Origin: Gammaproteobacteria bacterium
GTDB taxonomy: Bacteria; Pseudomonadota; Gammaproteobacteria; Pseudomonadales; Pseudohongiellaceae
NCBI GenBank assembly: GCA_030682575.1
Contig: JAUXNX010000031.1
Span: 62,001-126,000, forward strand
DNA length: 64,000 bases
Direction of reading: 5' to 3'
In this document: positions 9,115-18,008 of the stretch, piece by piece
Position numbering within the stretch: position 1 is the first letter of the stretch
How the letters are laid out: each line of letters begins with the position of its first letter
Made by a program: the position numbers and the translations under genes
Notes under the pieces: generated by a model
Told to the model about the DNA's origin: nothing
Seen by the model: only the letters and a program-made list of their open reading frames with translations
Databases searched by the model: none

Positions 9115-10868
9115 CGACGTGCCCAGCTTGGTATTTCACCCAAAAGATCGAAGGAAAGATGACCGAATGTATAGACAAACAGCGTCACCAGAATCACCGA
9201 CATCACGTCCAGCCAGATCCCTGCCACGACCATCTTCATGATGGGCACGCGACCAGTACCATAGACGATTGCATTCGGCGGCGTCGATACCGGCAGCATG
9301 AATGCGCACGAGGCCGCGATCGCTGCCGGAATCATCAACAACAACGGTGATACGTTGATGGCCTGTGCAAGGCTCGCCATGATCGGCATACTCATCGAGG
9401 CCGTGGCCGTATTCGACGTGAACTCCGTGAAGCCTGTCATGAAGGTCACCACGCTGACGACAATCACCAGCGGATTGGCACCGGCGAGCATCGTCTCGAA
9501 TACTTCAGCCAGATAGTTCGATAACCCCGAAGTCGCAAACCCCTTCGCCATCGCCAGACCACCGCCGAACAGCAACAGAATCCCCCAAGGCACCTGTTTG
9601 GCAGATTCCCAATCCAGCAGAAAGCCCCCTTTTTCCTTGCTGGCGGGAATGGCAAACAGCGTGAGCGCCATGGCTATGCCGACAGTGCCATCGTCGATCA
9701 GGGAACCGACTGGTGCGATGTCAAACTTGCTCAGCAACAGATCGAGCCAGTGGCTCCAGCCATAGATGTCGATTCCGGCTCCCAGCAGTCGCTCGCTGCG
9801 CGTCATCCACAAAACAGCGACAGCCACAAATACCACAGCGACCTTCTTCTCTTCGTTGCTCATGGGGCCGAGCCCGCGGATCTCGCTGTCGATGAAATCC
9901 CGACCACTGAAGGGTGTCGTGGCTGGAAGAGGAAACAGGAAGCGGCACAACATGAGCCAGACGGCAAAAAGAAAGACCACCGACAGCGGCAGGGCAAACA
10001 CCATCCAGCCGCCAAACGATAGCGGAGGTGCTTCAGGAAACAGTTGGCTCATCTGCGTCACGAGCACGCCATTGGGTGGCGTCCCGATAATGGTTGCCAG
10101 CCCGCCGATGGACGATGAGTAAGCGATGCCAAGCATCAGCACCAACGCGAAATTGGGAGCACGTACGTCGACGCTGCCACCCTTCGCGACGATACCGCGA
10201 TTGAGTTCCTCGTAAAGCACGATCAGGGACAGTGCCATCGGCATCATCATCATGGTGGTGGCAGTGTTGGACAGCCACATGGACAGAAAGCCGGTCGCCA
10301 CCATGAAACCCAGCACCAGTCGCCTCGGTTCGCCACCTATCACACGCAGGATATGCAGCGCGATGCGCTTGTGCAGATTCCACTTCTCCACAGCGATGGC
10401 AATCAGAAAACCACCGAGAAACAGGAATATCAGCCAGTCCATGTACTGGCTGGTCACATTCGGAAACACGATGTCCAGATCAGAGGGTTGCAACCCATTA
10501 CGTAGCGATGTCTCGCTGAAATCCACCTGGCTGCTGGCATCACGGAAGCCTCCGCGCATGATGCCCAGCATGGGAAACAGAACGATCGGCAGCAATGAGG
10601 TCGCAGGTATCGGGATGGCTTCGGTGATCCACCACACCGCCATCAGCACCACGACGGCGAACATGCGGGTGACCAGTGGATTGGTCGGATCGAGATCCAC
10701 GAACAGGAGAATGAAGACAAACAAGCCGCCACCGAGCCACAGGCCGATCCTGCTGCGCAGCGGTACTGATGTGGGGGGCACATTTGACGGAACATTGGCT
10801 GATGAATTTGCCGGTGCGCCTGTCTGGCTACTGTTCTTCATGGCGTCGCTGCCGGACTGCGTAGTCAT
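9111..10868 (-). CDS. SLC13/DASS-family sodium:carboxylate symporter
   Basis: Inner-membrane transporter that likely takes up di- or tricarboxylates with sodium. The 585-residue protein has a polar 30-residue N-terminus and then about a dozen hydrophobic segments. The two repeated sodium/carboxylate signatures are present: SNTATTMMMMPMALSL in the first half and SNTATASMSMPIMASLAQA in the second. The C-terminal PVSTPPNAIVYGTG matches the family signature (S/T-x-P-P-N). A GGGGGG purine run lies just before the ATG. It is one of two related polytopic carboxylate/sugar-acid carriers in the window; the other is GntP-like at 42521. Confidence 0.92.
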   Translation of the reverse strand: MTTQSGSDAMKNSSQTGAPANSSANVPSNVPPTSVPLRSRIGLWLGGGLFVFILLFVDLDPTNPLVTRMFAVVVLMAVWWITEAIPIPATSLLPIVLFPMLGIMRGGFRDASSQVDFSETSLRNGLQPSDLDIVFPNVTSQYMDWLIFLFLGGFLIAIAVEKWNLHKRIALHILRVIGGEPRRLVLGFMVATGFLSMWLSNTATTMMMMPMALSLIVLYEELNRGIVAKGGSVDVRAPNFALVLMLGIAYSSSIGGLATIIGTPPNGVLVTQMSQLFPEAPPLSFGGWMVFALPLSVVFLFAVWLMLCRFLFPLPATTPFSGRDFIDSEIRGLGPMSNEEKKVAVVFVAVAVLWMTRSERLLGAGIDIYGWSHWLDLLLSKFDIAPVGSLIDDGTVGIAMALTLFAIPASKEKGGFLLDWESAKQVPWGILLLFGGGLAMAKGFATSGLSNYLAEVFETMLAGANPLVIVVSVVTFMTGFTEFTSNTATASMSMPIMASLAQAINVSPLLLMIPAAIAASCAFMLPVSTPPNAIVYGTGRVPIMKMVVAGIWLDVMSVILVTLFVYTFGHLSFDLLGEIPSWARR

Positions 10869-10906
10869 CTGCCCCCCCTGTTGTTGTTCTTATGTCAAAA
10901 GAATTA

Positions 10907-11662
10907 TCAGTCGGCCTGCCATGACTCCTGCTCGCCGACCAACGGATCGGCAAACACTTCCGCAAGAAAATCCGCAATCGCGCGCTGTGCTCTGCTGTTG
11001 GCGAGCATGTTGTAGACAGTGCCCAGTTGCTGATCCTTGGCCGCAGGATTGGTAAACGCATGCTTCGTGCCGCCATAGATATGCATCTGCCAGTCTGCAC
11101 CTGCCGCACTCATCTCGGTCTCGAATTCGAGTACCTGAGCGGGCGGGCCCATCGGATCATCGTGGCCATGCAGGCAGAGCACTTTCGCTGTGATCGCCGC
11201 ATTGGCAGCATCACCGGCCCCAAGCAAACCGTGTACGGCGATCACTCCGAGCACATCGGCACCGCTGCGGGCGAGTTCCAGCACCGTCATGCCACCGAAA
11301 CAATAACCAACAGCCGCCACCAGATTCGCGTCCACCTGCGGCAGCGCACGTGCAGCCACAAGTGCAGCCTGCACACGGCGACGCAACAACAGACGATCGC
11401 TGGCAAACGGTGCCATCAAAGCGGAATTGCCAGCCGTGTCGCCGTCCTTGCCGAACACACCCTTGCCATACATATCCAGCGCGAAACCGGCATAGCCCAG
11501 TTCGACCATGCGCTCAGCGGCACTGCAGGCAAACTCGCGACGTCCGCTCCAGTCATGGGCTATCAGTACCAGCGGCTGTGGGCTGTCTGCGGTTTCGTCA
11601 TAGGCAAAGTAGCCTTCCAGATCCCTGTCGCCGTCCCGGTAGTCGATGTATTCAGTCTTCAT
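10907..11662 (-). CDS. Dienelactone hydrolase family protein
   Basis: Alpha/beta hydrolase of the carboxymethylenebutenolidase family; the natural substrate is not known. The 251-residue protein has the cysteine nucleophile in GYCFGG (Cys121), with Asp169 (HGHDDP) and His201 (GTKHAFTNP) completing the triad. The ATG at 11662 has GAGGA eight bases upstream. It starts 28 bases after the peroxiredoxin stop on the same strand, so the two are probably one operon. Pairing with a peroxiredoxin suggests detoxification, which is inference. Confidence 0.9.
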   Translation of the reverse strand: MKTEYIDYRDGDRDLEGYFAYDETADSPQPLVLIAHDWSGRREFACSAAERMVELGYAGFALDMYGKGVFGKDGDTAGNSALMAPFASDRLLLRRRVQAALVAARALPQVDANLVAAVGYCFGGMTVLELARSGADVLGVIAVHGLLGAGDAANAAITAKVLCLHGHDDPMGPPAQVLEFETEMSAAGADWQMHIYGGTKHAFTNPAAKDQQLGTVYNMLANSRAQRAIADFLAEVFADPLVGEQESWQAD

Positions 11663-11690
11663 CGTCAACGTCCTCGCAGTCAATCCGCGC

Positions 11691-12170
11691 TTACAGCTTG
11701 GCGAGTATCGCCTCTGCCGCACTTTCGACGATGCCGCCAGCGGGCTCCACTCCCAGGTGCGTGACCACGCCGTTGTCCACAATCATCGCATAACGCTTGC
11801 TGCGGGTTCCCATGCCGAAACCAGTCGCGTCCAGTTCCAGACCAATGGCCTTCGTGAAAGCACCATTGCCATCCGCGAGCATGATCAGTTCCTCGGCATT
11901 CTGGGACTTGCCCCAGGCATCCATCACGAACGCATCATTGACAGCGAGGCAGACGATGGAGTCCACACCTTTGGCCTTGATCTTGTCTGCCAGCACCACA
12001 TAGCCCGGCAAGTGGGTCACAGTGCAACCCGGTGTAAAGGCTCCCGGAACAGCAAACAGCACCACCTTCTTGCCCGCGAATATTGCATCGGAGCTGATGT
12101 CCTCTGGTCCCTTCTCGCCCATGATCTTGAATGTGCTGGCTGGCAGTTTATCGCCCTGTGCTATGGTCAT
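11691..12170 (-). CDS. Prx5-type peroxiredoxin
   Basis: Thiol peroxidase that reduces hydrogen peroxide and organic peroxides in the cytosol. The 159-residue protein carries the Prx5 signature PGAFTPGCTVTHLPGY with the peroxidatic Cys49. A second cysteine in SIVCLAVND is conserved in the family's fold and is not an obvious resolving cysteine, so an external thiol such as glutathione or glutaredoxin is a likely reductant. It is the first gene of a two-gene unit with the dienelactone hydrolase and is divergent from the DUF218 gene. Confidence 0.93.
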   Translation of the reverse strand: MTIAQGDKLPASTFKIMGEKGPEDISSDAIFAGKKVVLFAVPGAFTPGCTVTHLPGYVVLADKIKAKGVDSIVCLAVNDAFVMDAWGKSQNAEELIMLADGNGAFTKAIGLELDATGFGMGTRSKRYAMIVDNGVVTHLGVEPAGGIVESAAEAILAKL

Positions 12171-12240
12171 GTTTGTGCTCCCTTGTGTATTGCGCTGATG
12201 TATTGCCGGTGAATTGAGTTGGTGGTCGATGGTAGCAAAA

Positions 12241-12285
12241 TTCCGCAGGAGTTACATAAGCGCGGCACATCCTTTGCGGAACTCC
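12241..12285. repeat. Two mutually exclusive inverted repeats in the prx5/DUF218 intergenic region
   Basis: TTCCGCA (12241-12247) pairs with TGCGGAA (12275-12281), and the adjacent GGAGTT (12248-12253) pairs with AACTCC (12280-12285). The pairings cross, so only one helix can form at a time. They lie just upstream of a TATACT hexamer (12289-12294) that could be the -10 for the DUF218 gene. An operator or switch role is only inferred. Confidence 0.4.
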
Positions 12286-12335
12286 GGGTATACTCTCGGG
12301 CACTCGCGCCCAAGCCCTTCCAATGGCCCCTGCTG

Positions 12336-13172
12336 ATGGACACTCTCTTTTTTCTGTCTTCCAAGATATTGTGGGCCCTCGTCTCACCTGACAGCCTGCT
12401 GCTGATATTGCTGGTGGCAAGCTGGCTGCTGCTGGCACTGGGTCTGTCACGCTGGGGGCGCCACCTGCTGACGATCACGTGTGCTGCAGCTTTGCTGGTG
12501 GCATTCCTGCCCCTCGGCGAATGGCTTTTCTACCCACTGGAGCGCCGTTTCACAACCAACCCGGAACTGCCGTCCCGCATCGATGGCATCATCGTGCTGG
12601 GTGGTGCCGTGAGTCCTCAGCGCAGTAGCGCATGGCAGCAGATCCAATACGATGATGCCGCAGAGCGCATGAGTGCTTTCGCTGCACTGGCCCGACGCTA
12701 TCCCGACGCGGAGCTTGTATTCACCGGAGGAAATGGCAGCCTCACCGGCCAGGCTTTCAAGGAAGCCGATAGCGTACCGGGGTTCATGCAGGATATGGGC
12801 TTGGGAGATCGTGAACTGGTGATCGAAGCGGAGTCCCGCAATACCTGGGAGAATGTGGTGCTGAGCAAAGCGCTGGTCTTGCCTGATACCCAGGAACGAT
12901 GGCTGCTGATCACGTCCGCGTTCCACATGCCCCGGGCCACGGGGATCTTTTGTGAGCAGAACTGGCCGGTGATTCCCTGGCCGGTCGATCATCGGTCCAA
13001 TCCGGACAATCTGCTGCGCGTGGAGCTGCAATTTGCTGCGCATCTGCGCGAACTGAGCATGGCAACCCGTGAGTGGCTGGGTCTCCTGGCCTACTACTTT
13101 ACGGGTCGCAGTACTCGCCTGCTGCCCGGTGAAGCGACGCACTGCGGCGGCACGGACACGCCCAGGTCATAA
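12336..13172 (+). CDS. DUF218 membrane protein of the ElyC/SanA/YdcF family
   Basis: E. coli ElyC, the best-known relative, affects lipid-carrier use in peptidoglycan synthesis. The 278-residue protein starts at the ATG at 12336. Two hydrophobic segments near the N-terminus (about 10-35 and 40-65) precede a DUF218 domain. That domain contains IDGIIVLGGAVSP, the VFTGGNGSLTGQ loop, ESRNTWENV and the SAFHMPRATGIF block, all hallmark motifs. It overlaps the tail of the convergent trypsin-like protease gene by six bases. Confidence 0.88.
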   Translation: MDTLFFLSSKILWALVSPDSLLLILLVASWLLLALGLSRWGRHLLTITCAAALLVAFLPLGEWLFYPLERRFTTNPELPSRIDGIIVLGGAVSPQRSSAWQQIQYDDAAERMSAFAALARRYPDAELVFTGGNGSLTGQAFKEADSVPGFMQDMGLGDRELVIEAESRNTWENVVLSKALVLPDTQERWLLITSAFHMPRATGIFCEQNWPVIPWPVDHRSNPDNLLRVELQFAAHLRELSMATREWLGLLAYYFTGRSTRLLPGEATHCGGTDTPRS

Positions 13173-14006
13173 CCCGGAAACAGTATCGTGACCTGGTATC
13201 GGCACCGCACCAATGACGGATTCAATCCATTCCAAGTGCCCTGAGAGACGCTCGTAAACTCCCACCGCGCCATACAGTCCCAGTCGACCAGGGTCGGACG
13301 CAGCGCCTATCTCTCCGACAGCCACGCCAGCGATACTCCAGCCTTCTGCGGTTTCCAGCAGTGCAGGGCCGCCACTGTCACCCAGTCCGGGCAATCCTTC
13401 GAGATCCACAGCGCGACTGTCAGGCAGTCGCGGATCATCGAAATCAAAGCGCAGACGTTCAGCAGCATTGCTCACCACGTTACGGGCGAGACGGAAGCGC
13501 CCATCGTCCACCTGAATACCCGTGGTTCCCAAACCAAAGTAGCCCCAACCAAGGAAAGTAGCTACTCGATCAAGTTCATCACGTTCGCGATACAGGGCCA
13601 GCGGAACCGGAAAAGGCAGCGGGGACGATAACCGCAGCAGGGCAAGGTCAACCTCCCTGTCGGTGTCGGTTGCACTGTAACGGTACTGGTATTGCGGGTG
13701 GATGACGACATGGTCGATCCCATGCAACTCGCCGGCGATCTGCACCGGATACTCTCCGGCACGCACGAGAATCTGCAGCATGGACGTATCTTCGAGGCAG
13801 TGCGCCGCAGTAATCGCCCACTGTGGATGAATGAGGGTTGCTACGCAAACCTTGCGAGTGGCGCGCTGCTCCAGCCAGAACACGGCGGGGAACTGCGTTT
13901 CTCTGGCCACGTGTCGGGAGTATCCAGTATCATGCCGTATCACGATGGCATGGGTGACGCTGATCTGGACCAGTAACAGGATTATCAATAATAGTCGTCT
14001 TCGCAA
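13167..14006 (-). CDS. Secreted trypsin-like serine protease (S1 family)
   Basis: Exported chymotrypsin-fold protease. From the TTG start at 14006 it has 279 residues with a signal peptide (RRRLLLIILLLVQISVTHA). The catalytic triad is complete: His69 in TAAHC, Asp120 in EVDLALL and Ser211 in GDSGGP. Cys54 and Cys70 fit the usual disulfide beside the histidine. The TTG has AGGA about 11 bases upstream. The longer in-frame start at 14090 would overlap the start of the divergent small gene and add a non-signal-like N-terminus, so it is less likely. Bacterial S1 proteases of this size usually act in the periplasm or outside the cell. Confidence 0.88.
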   Translation of the reverse strand: MRRRLLLIILLLVQISVTHAIVIRHDTGYSRHVARETQFPAVFWLEQRATRKVCVATLIHPQWAITAAHCLEDTSMLQILVRAGEYPVQIAGELHGIDHVVIHPQYQYRYSATDTDREVDLALLRLSSPLPFPVPLALYRERDELDRVATFLGWGYFGLGTTGIQVDDGRFRLARNVVSNAAERLRFDFDDPRLPDSRAVDLEGLPGLGDSGGPALLETAEGWSIAGVAVGEIGAASDPGRLGLYGAVGVYERLSGHLEWIESVIGAVPIPGHDTVSGL

Positions 14007-14073
14007 CGTGCAAGTTCCTGATTCAAACCATATCCGCAAACTGTGGTTCAGCCTGGCAGAGAAATTTTCGACC

Positions 14074-14265
14074 ATGACCAATGAAAGCAAGACTCCCGAT
14101 ACCTCTGTTGACGCATCTTGCGATGAAGATCGAGAGTATGAAAAATCCGGCCTTTATCCAAAGGACGGGAAACCATTCCGACTGTTCGCGCTGCTGGGCT
14201 TTTTGGCAGGAGTGATCGTTTTCATCGCCGTTTCCGCGGTAGTGCTTGATCGACTGTTGATCTGA
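14074..14265 (+). CDS. Small single-pass membrane protein, unknown function
   Basis: The 63-residue product has an acidic N-terminal half (DASCDEDREYEKSG) followed by one hydrophobic segment (about 38-58, FALLGFLAGVIVFIAVSAVV). The ATG at 14074 is used. It is divergent from the protease gene. I do not recognise the family. The strong amphipathic division and clean membrane segment argue that it is real. Confidence 0.55.
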   Translation: MTNESKTPDTSVDASCDEDREYEKSGLYPKDGKPFRLFALLGFLAGVIVFIAVSAVVLDRLLI

Positions 14266-14268
14266 TCA

Positions 14269-14286
14269 CCGTGCAGATCTGCACGG
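14269..14286. repeat. 18-bp perfect palindrome after the small membrane protein gene
   Basis: CCGTGCAGATCTGCACGG lies four bases after the stop codon at 14265 and before the convergent small gene at 14312. No T-run follows, so a terminator role for either gene is only possible. Confidence 0.4.
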
Positions 14287-14311
14287 ATAAGGCATCGCTC
14301 GCACAGACGCA

Positions 14312-14497
14312 CTACTTCTTGCGCAGACGATGTGCGACCCGCAAATTCGGCCTCTCACGCTTGGTGGTTGCCATCTTGAAGATAGCGTAGAGACGCACAA
14401 GTATCACCAGCGCGGCAACCACAATAAACGCTGTCAGGCTGAAGATCAGCCATTGCTCATGAGTCCAGTTGCCTCTCGCCATCCAGCTTTCAAACAT
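14312..14497 (-). CDS. Small membrane protein with basic C-terminus, unknown function
   Basis: The 61-residue product has a tryptophan-rich N-terminus, one hydrophobic segment (WLIFSLTAFIVVAALVILV, about 16-34) and a basic tail (TTKRERPNLRVAHRLRKK), which predicts an inside C-terminus. It faces the preceding small membrane protein gene tail to tail. The family is not recognised. It could be spurious, but the segment layout fits a real membrane peptide. Confidence 0.5.
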   Translation of the reverse strand: MFESWMARGNWTHEQWLIFSLTAFIVVAALVILVRLYAIFKMATTKRERPNLRVAHRLRKK

Positions 14498-14700
14498 TAT
14501 TTATCCTCTTGCACACAGCCTGCACATCACTCTGTAATACCGGCACCCGTTGAATCTCCGCGTCATTATGCTGCAGTTACAGGACTGATTGCCAGTTCAG
14601 GGCAAACAACCTCAGTACAGCAGTGGACGCATATTACTCAATGTTTTTGCCAACTCTGCCGCTATAGTGATCAGATACCTCACAACTGGTTGTTCGCAAC

Positions 14701-15165
14701 ATGTCAGAAATTGCACTGCAAACCGCTCCTCAGAATATGAATAACGCCACCGTCAAGTTTGTGACTTTTGTGCTGGGTGACGAAACCTATGCCGTAAGCG
14801 CCTCTTTCGTCAATGAGGTATTGCGGTATACGGAAATCACTCCTGTGCCAGGTGCGCCAAACTTCGTCCTCGGAATCATCAACCTGCGTGGCGATGTGTT
14901 GACAGTGATCGATACTCGGGAAGTGTTTGGGCTGTCATCTCACGAAGTGACGTCGCAGTCACGCATCGTGGTAGTCGAATTGGAAGACTATGCGGTAGGT
15001 GTGCTGGTGGATCGCGTGGCCGCCGTAGTGGACCTGCAGGAAGGCAGCATTGAGCCTTCTCCCAACACCGGCAACGACAATGCCGCGCGCTTCATTCAGG
15101 GTGTCTACCACTACAACGACGAATTGATGGTCCTGGTGAATTTCGCGAAAATAGCGACGCTTTGA
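14701..15165 (+). CDS. CheW-like chemotaxis coupling protein
   Basis: Couples chemoreceptors to the CheA kinase. The 154-residue protein is a single CheW domain with KFVTFVLGDETYAV at the start, VPGAPNFVLGIINLRGDVLTVID at about 52-74 as the receptor/kinase-binding core, and a closing LMVLVNFAKI. No CheA, receptor or methylation gene is nearby, so it acts at a distance, possibly in a pilus-type chemosensory system, given pilU elsewhere in the window (inference). It converges on the Lon-N domain gene. Confidence 0.93.
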   Translation: MSEIALQTAPQNMNNATVKFVTFVLGDETYAVSASFVNEVLRYTEITPVPGAPNFVLGIINLRGDVLTVIDTREVFGLSSHEVTSQSRIVVVELEDYAVGVLVDRVAAVVDLQEGSIEPSPNTGNDNAARFIQGVYHYNDELMVLVNFAKIATL

Positions 15166-15203
15166 CTCATTCCTGGGACTGATAGCGGAAATGTACAGTC
15201 GAC

Positions 15204-15848
15204 TCAACCATCCTGAATCATGGTATCGATGATGGTCTCGAGTGCGCGGATTCGTTCATGCGGGTCCTGCAATTCAAGCAGGCTTTGCTTGCGCTCAAGC
15301 GTCAACGGAATCAGCTCGCTCAACCGCCATCCCAGCTGCCGCAGATCTTCATAGTCGATATTCATTCCAAGCTTGCTGATTACCGGATGACTCGCCAGTT
15401 GCTGCAGCAGACTTATCAGCACATCGTGCTCCTCCTCCACACTGATGGGCGCTTCACCCAGAAAGTCGACGCTGCAGTAGTCAACATTGCCCATGAGCAA
15501 TTGATCTTTCTCTGACCAACACTCCTGCACCACGAACTTGTGGTGCCCCTCCACGGTCACGCCCAACAGTCCGTTCGGCAACTGGTCCCAATCAACCACC
15601 CGTGCATATGTGCCTACGCGGTGCACCTGCTGCTTTACGCCCGCTTTGGCTACTTCATCGCCGTCCTTGAGCAGGCAAATGCCAAATCCAGTATCTGTCT
15701 TGAGCGCCTGGCTAACGAGATTGAGATAGCGCTGTTCAAATATCTGCAGCGGCAGGCGTCCGCCCGGAAAGAGCACGGATTTAAGCGGGAACAGCGCAAT
15801 GGTCTCCGCCCCTCGCCTGGTGATGCTCTCAGCCTTTGTCTCTGTCAT
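15204..15848 (-). CDS. Lon N-terminal (substrate-binding) domain protein
   Basis: The 214-residue protein contains only the LON substrate-binding domain: IALFPLKSVLFPGGRLPLQIFEQRYLNLV near the N-terminus and helical DLRQLGWRLSELIPL near 165-180. It lacks the AAA and protease domains of Lon. Such stand-alone proteins are common in Gammaproteobacteria, with unknown function. It follows mpl by 36 bases on the same strand and is probably co-transcribed with it. Confidence 0.88.
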   Translation of the reverse strand: MTETKAESITRRGAETIALFPLKSVLFPGGRLPLQIFEQRYLNLVSQALKTDTGFGICLLKDGDEVAKAGVKQQVHRVGTYARVVDWDQLPNGLLGVTVEGHHKFVVQECWSEKDQLLMGNVDYCSVDFLGEAPISVEEEHDVLISLLQQLASHPVISKLGMNIDYEDLRQLGWRLSELIPLTLERKQSLLELQDPHERIRALETIIDTMIQDG

Positions 15849-15884
15849 TGCCTCATCCGCCCTGCTGTATCCGATTGCTGCATT

Positions 15885-17306
15885 TCAAATCTTGCGCGCT
15901 GCAAGCGCCTGCAACAGTTTCTGGTGAATACCACCGAAACCACCATTGCTCATGACCACGATATCGTCACCTGACTTCGCCTCTGCAGCCAGGCTAGCCA
16001 CGATACCCTCAACCGAATCGAACACTCGCGCCGGGCTGGGGCTGCTGGCCACCACGCCGGGCAGATCAAGTGCCACGTTTCCTGAGTCAAACCACAAAGT
16101 CAGGTCGGCAGTACGGCAGGCCTCGCCGAGTGCGGCCTGATGGACCCCCATCTTCATGGTGCTGGAACGCGGCTCAATCACGGCAATCAATCTTCCACTC
16201 CGCCCTGCACTCTCGAACTTCGCACGCATGCCGCGCAATGTGATGTCGATGGCCGTGGGATGATGCGCGAAGTCATCGAATACCCGCACACCCTGCACCT
16301 CTCCCAACAGCTCCTGACGACGCTTGACGCCCTGAAAACTCATCAAGGCATCACAGGCAACGCCGATATCCACGCCTGCATGGTGCGCTGCCGCCACCGC
16401 CGCCAGCGCATTGCGAACATTGTGGGTACCTCCGAGCGACCAGTCGACGCGATGGCTGCCCGCGTCTACTCCCCGGTTTCTCTTGCCCAATTCAAACTGA
16501 CTGCCATCGGGGCTGAGCAGACGCACATACCATGAGACCTGTTCATCTGCATGAGTTGCTGACGCATCTCCTGCCTCCAGAGTCATCATCTGGCGTTGAC
16601 TCCAGCAGCCCATATCCAGAGTGGCATTGAGGTTGGCATCATCGCGCGGGGAGATGATCAACCCATTACCCGGAATGATTCGAACCAAGTGGTGAAACTG
16701 CCGCTGAATGGCAGCCAGATCCGGGAAGATATCGCCGTGGTCGAACTCAAGATTATTGAGGATGGCGGTACGCGGAGAGTAATGCACGAACTTGGAGCGC
16801 TTGTCGAAAAAAGCGCTGTCATACTCATCCGCCTCGACAACGAAGAAGGGTGAGTCACCCAGGTCTGCCGATGCCGGAAAATTCTGCGCAACCCCACCAA
16901 TCAGGTAGCCGGGCTTGAGTCCGGCACAAGTCAGTATCCACGCCAGCATCGAACTGGTAGTGGTCTTGCCATGCGTACCGGCGACTGCCAGCACCCAACG
17001 GCCTTTCAGTACGAAACGTGATAACCACTCGGGCCCGGAGCAGTAGTCCAGCCCCTGTTCCAGCACATACTCGACTGCCGGATTACCCCGGGACATGGCA
17101 TTGCCCACCACAACCAGATCTGGATGAGGCTGCAGATGCGCCGCACTGAACCCCTGCTGCAGCACGATGCCCTGCTGTTCCAGTTGCGTGCTCATGGGGG
17201 GATAGACGTTGGCATCGGAGCCACTGACAGTATGGCCGAGCTGTTTGGCCAACACGGCCAGACTGCCCATGAAGGTGCCGCAGATGCCAAGGATATGAAT
17301 ATGCAT
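15885..17306 (-). CDS. mpl: Mpl, murein tripeptide ligase for cell-wall recycling
   Basis: Joins recycled L-alanyl-gamma-D-glutamyl-meso-diaminopimelate to UDP-N-acetylmuramate. The 473-residue protein is a Mur ligase: N-terminal Rossmann domain (HILGICGTFMGSLA), P-loop GTHGKTTTSSML at 110-121, EADEYDSAFFDKRSKFVHY in the central domain, and FDDFAHHPTAID in the third. The GICGTFMG start and the EADEYD block separate Mpl from MurC. The ATG at 17306 is chosen because upstream codons lack homology. Its proximity to ubiX matches the Pseudomonas order, here with the TIGR02444 gene inserted between. Confidence 0.95.
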   Translation of the reverse strand: MHIHILGICGTFMGSLAVLAKQLGHTVSGSDANVYPPMSTQLEQQGIVLQQGFSAAHLQPHPDLVVVGNAMSRGNPAVEYVLEQGLDYCSGPEWLSRFVLKGRWVLAVAGTHGKTTTSSMLAWILTCAGLKPGYLIGGVAQNFPASADLGDSPFFVVEADEYDSAFFDKRSKFVHYSPRTAILNNLEFDHGDIFPDLAAIQRQFHHLVRIIPGNGLIISPRDDANLNATLDMGCWSQRQMMTLEAGDASATHADEQVSWYVRLLSPDGSQFELGKRNRGVDAGSHRVDWSLGGTHNVRNALAAVAAAHHAGVDIGVACDALMSFQGVKRRQELLGEVQGVRVFDDFAHHPTAIDITLRGMRAKFESAGRSGRLIAVIEPRSSTMKMGVHQAALGEACRTADLTLWFDSGNVALDLPGVVASSPSPARVFDSVEGIVASLAAEAKSGDDIVVMSNGGFGGIHQKLLQALAARKI

Positions 17307-17426
17307 GAAAGGTCTCTTGTTCTTGTGTGTGGTTGCCAACAGAAAATGTGCCCCGCATTGTCTCAAAATAGCCCGTGCAGTAACATCCCGGTGAACTTCG
17401 CGACAACCATCGAAAGGAGAAAGTAA

Positions 17427-18005
17427 ATCACAGCTCACGAAAGTTTCTGGAACTTTTCCAACCGCGTATATCGCAAACCGCATGTCAGCAGCACCTGCCT
17501 GACTTTACAGAGTTCGTATGGACTGGATGTGAATCTGTTGCTGTTCTCGTGCTGGCATGCACACACCCGCGGCCTGTTTGATGCGCAGATGCTCAGAGAT
17601 GCCCTGGCATTCTCGTCCATGTGGGCAGACAACGTGGTGCGCCCCCTGCGCAGTGCCCGCACTTGGATGAAAACCAACACGGAATCTGCTCAGTCGGACA
17701 GCGAAGTGGCGGAAGGATTCAGTCAACTGCGTGAGCAGATCAAGACGCTCGAGCTCCAGTGTGAACAGTTTCAGGAAAACATGCTGGAGTCGCTGGTGAA
17801 AACACCGGTGCAAATGCTGTCGACAGAAATGACTATTGCCGCCGCAGTATACAACCTGCGCTATATCATTGAGGCGTCAACTCTCCCACTCAGCTCAGCT
17901 CTGACCGACAGCCTCGCTGGACTGGTTCTCAATGTCCTGGACCAGGCGGATGATGAAGAAATTCGACACGCTATCAGGAAAGAGTTCATACAAGCGATGG
18001 CATAG
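17427..18005 (+). CDS. TIGR02444 (DUF2390) family protein, apparent AUC start
   Basis: Function unknown; the family is small and gammaproteobacterial. The conserved N-terminal signature is present in frame: SFWNFSNRVYRKPHV, then CLTLQSSYGLDVNLLLFSCW, then VVRPLRSARTWMK. Homologous sequence runs upstream to a TAA at 17424-17426, and the next codon, ATC at 17427, is preceded by GGAGA at 17416-17420 at ideal spacing. No ATG, GTG or TTG lies between that stop and a GTG at 17529, and starting there would delete the conserved FWxF...CLxLQ part. The reading is therefore a 192-residue protein started at AUC. It ends four bases from ubiX, tail to tail. Confidence 0.8.
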   Translation: MTAHESFWNFSNRVYRKPHVSSTCLTLQSSYGLDVNLLLFSCWHAHTRGLFDAQMLRDALAFSSMWADNVVRPLRSARTWMKTNTESAQSDSEVAEGFSQLREQIKTLELQCEQFQENMLESLVKTPVQMLSTEMTIAAAVYNLRYIIEASTLPLSSALTDSLAGLVLNVLDQADDEEIRHAIRKEFIQAMA

Positions 18006-18008
18006 CAC

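Noticed and set aside
17529..18005. GTG at 17529 as the start of the TIGR02444 gene
   Set aside because: It would delete the conserved N-terminal half of the family signature, which is in frame upstream.
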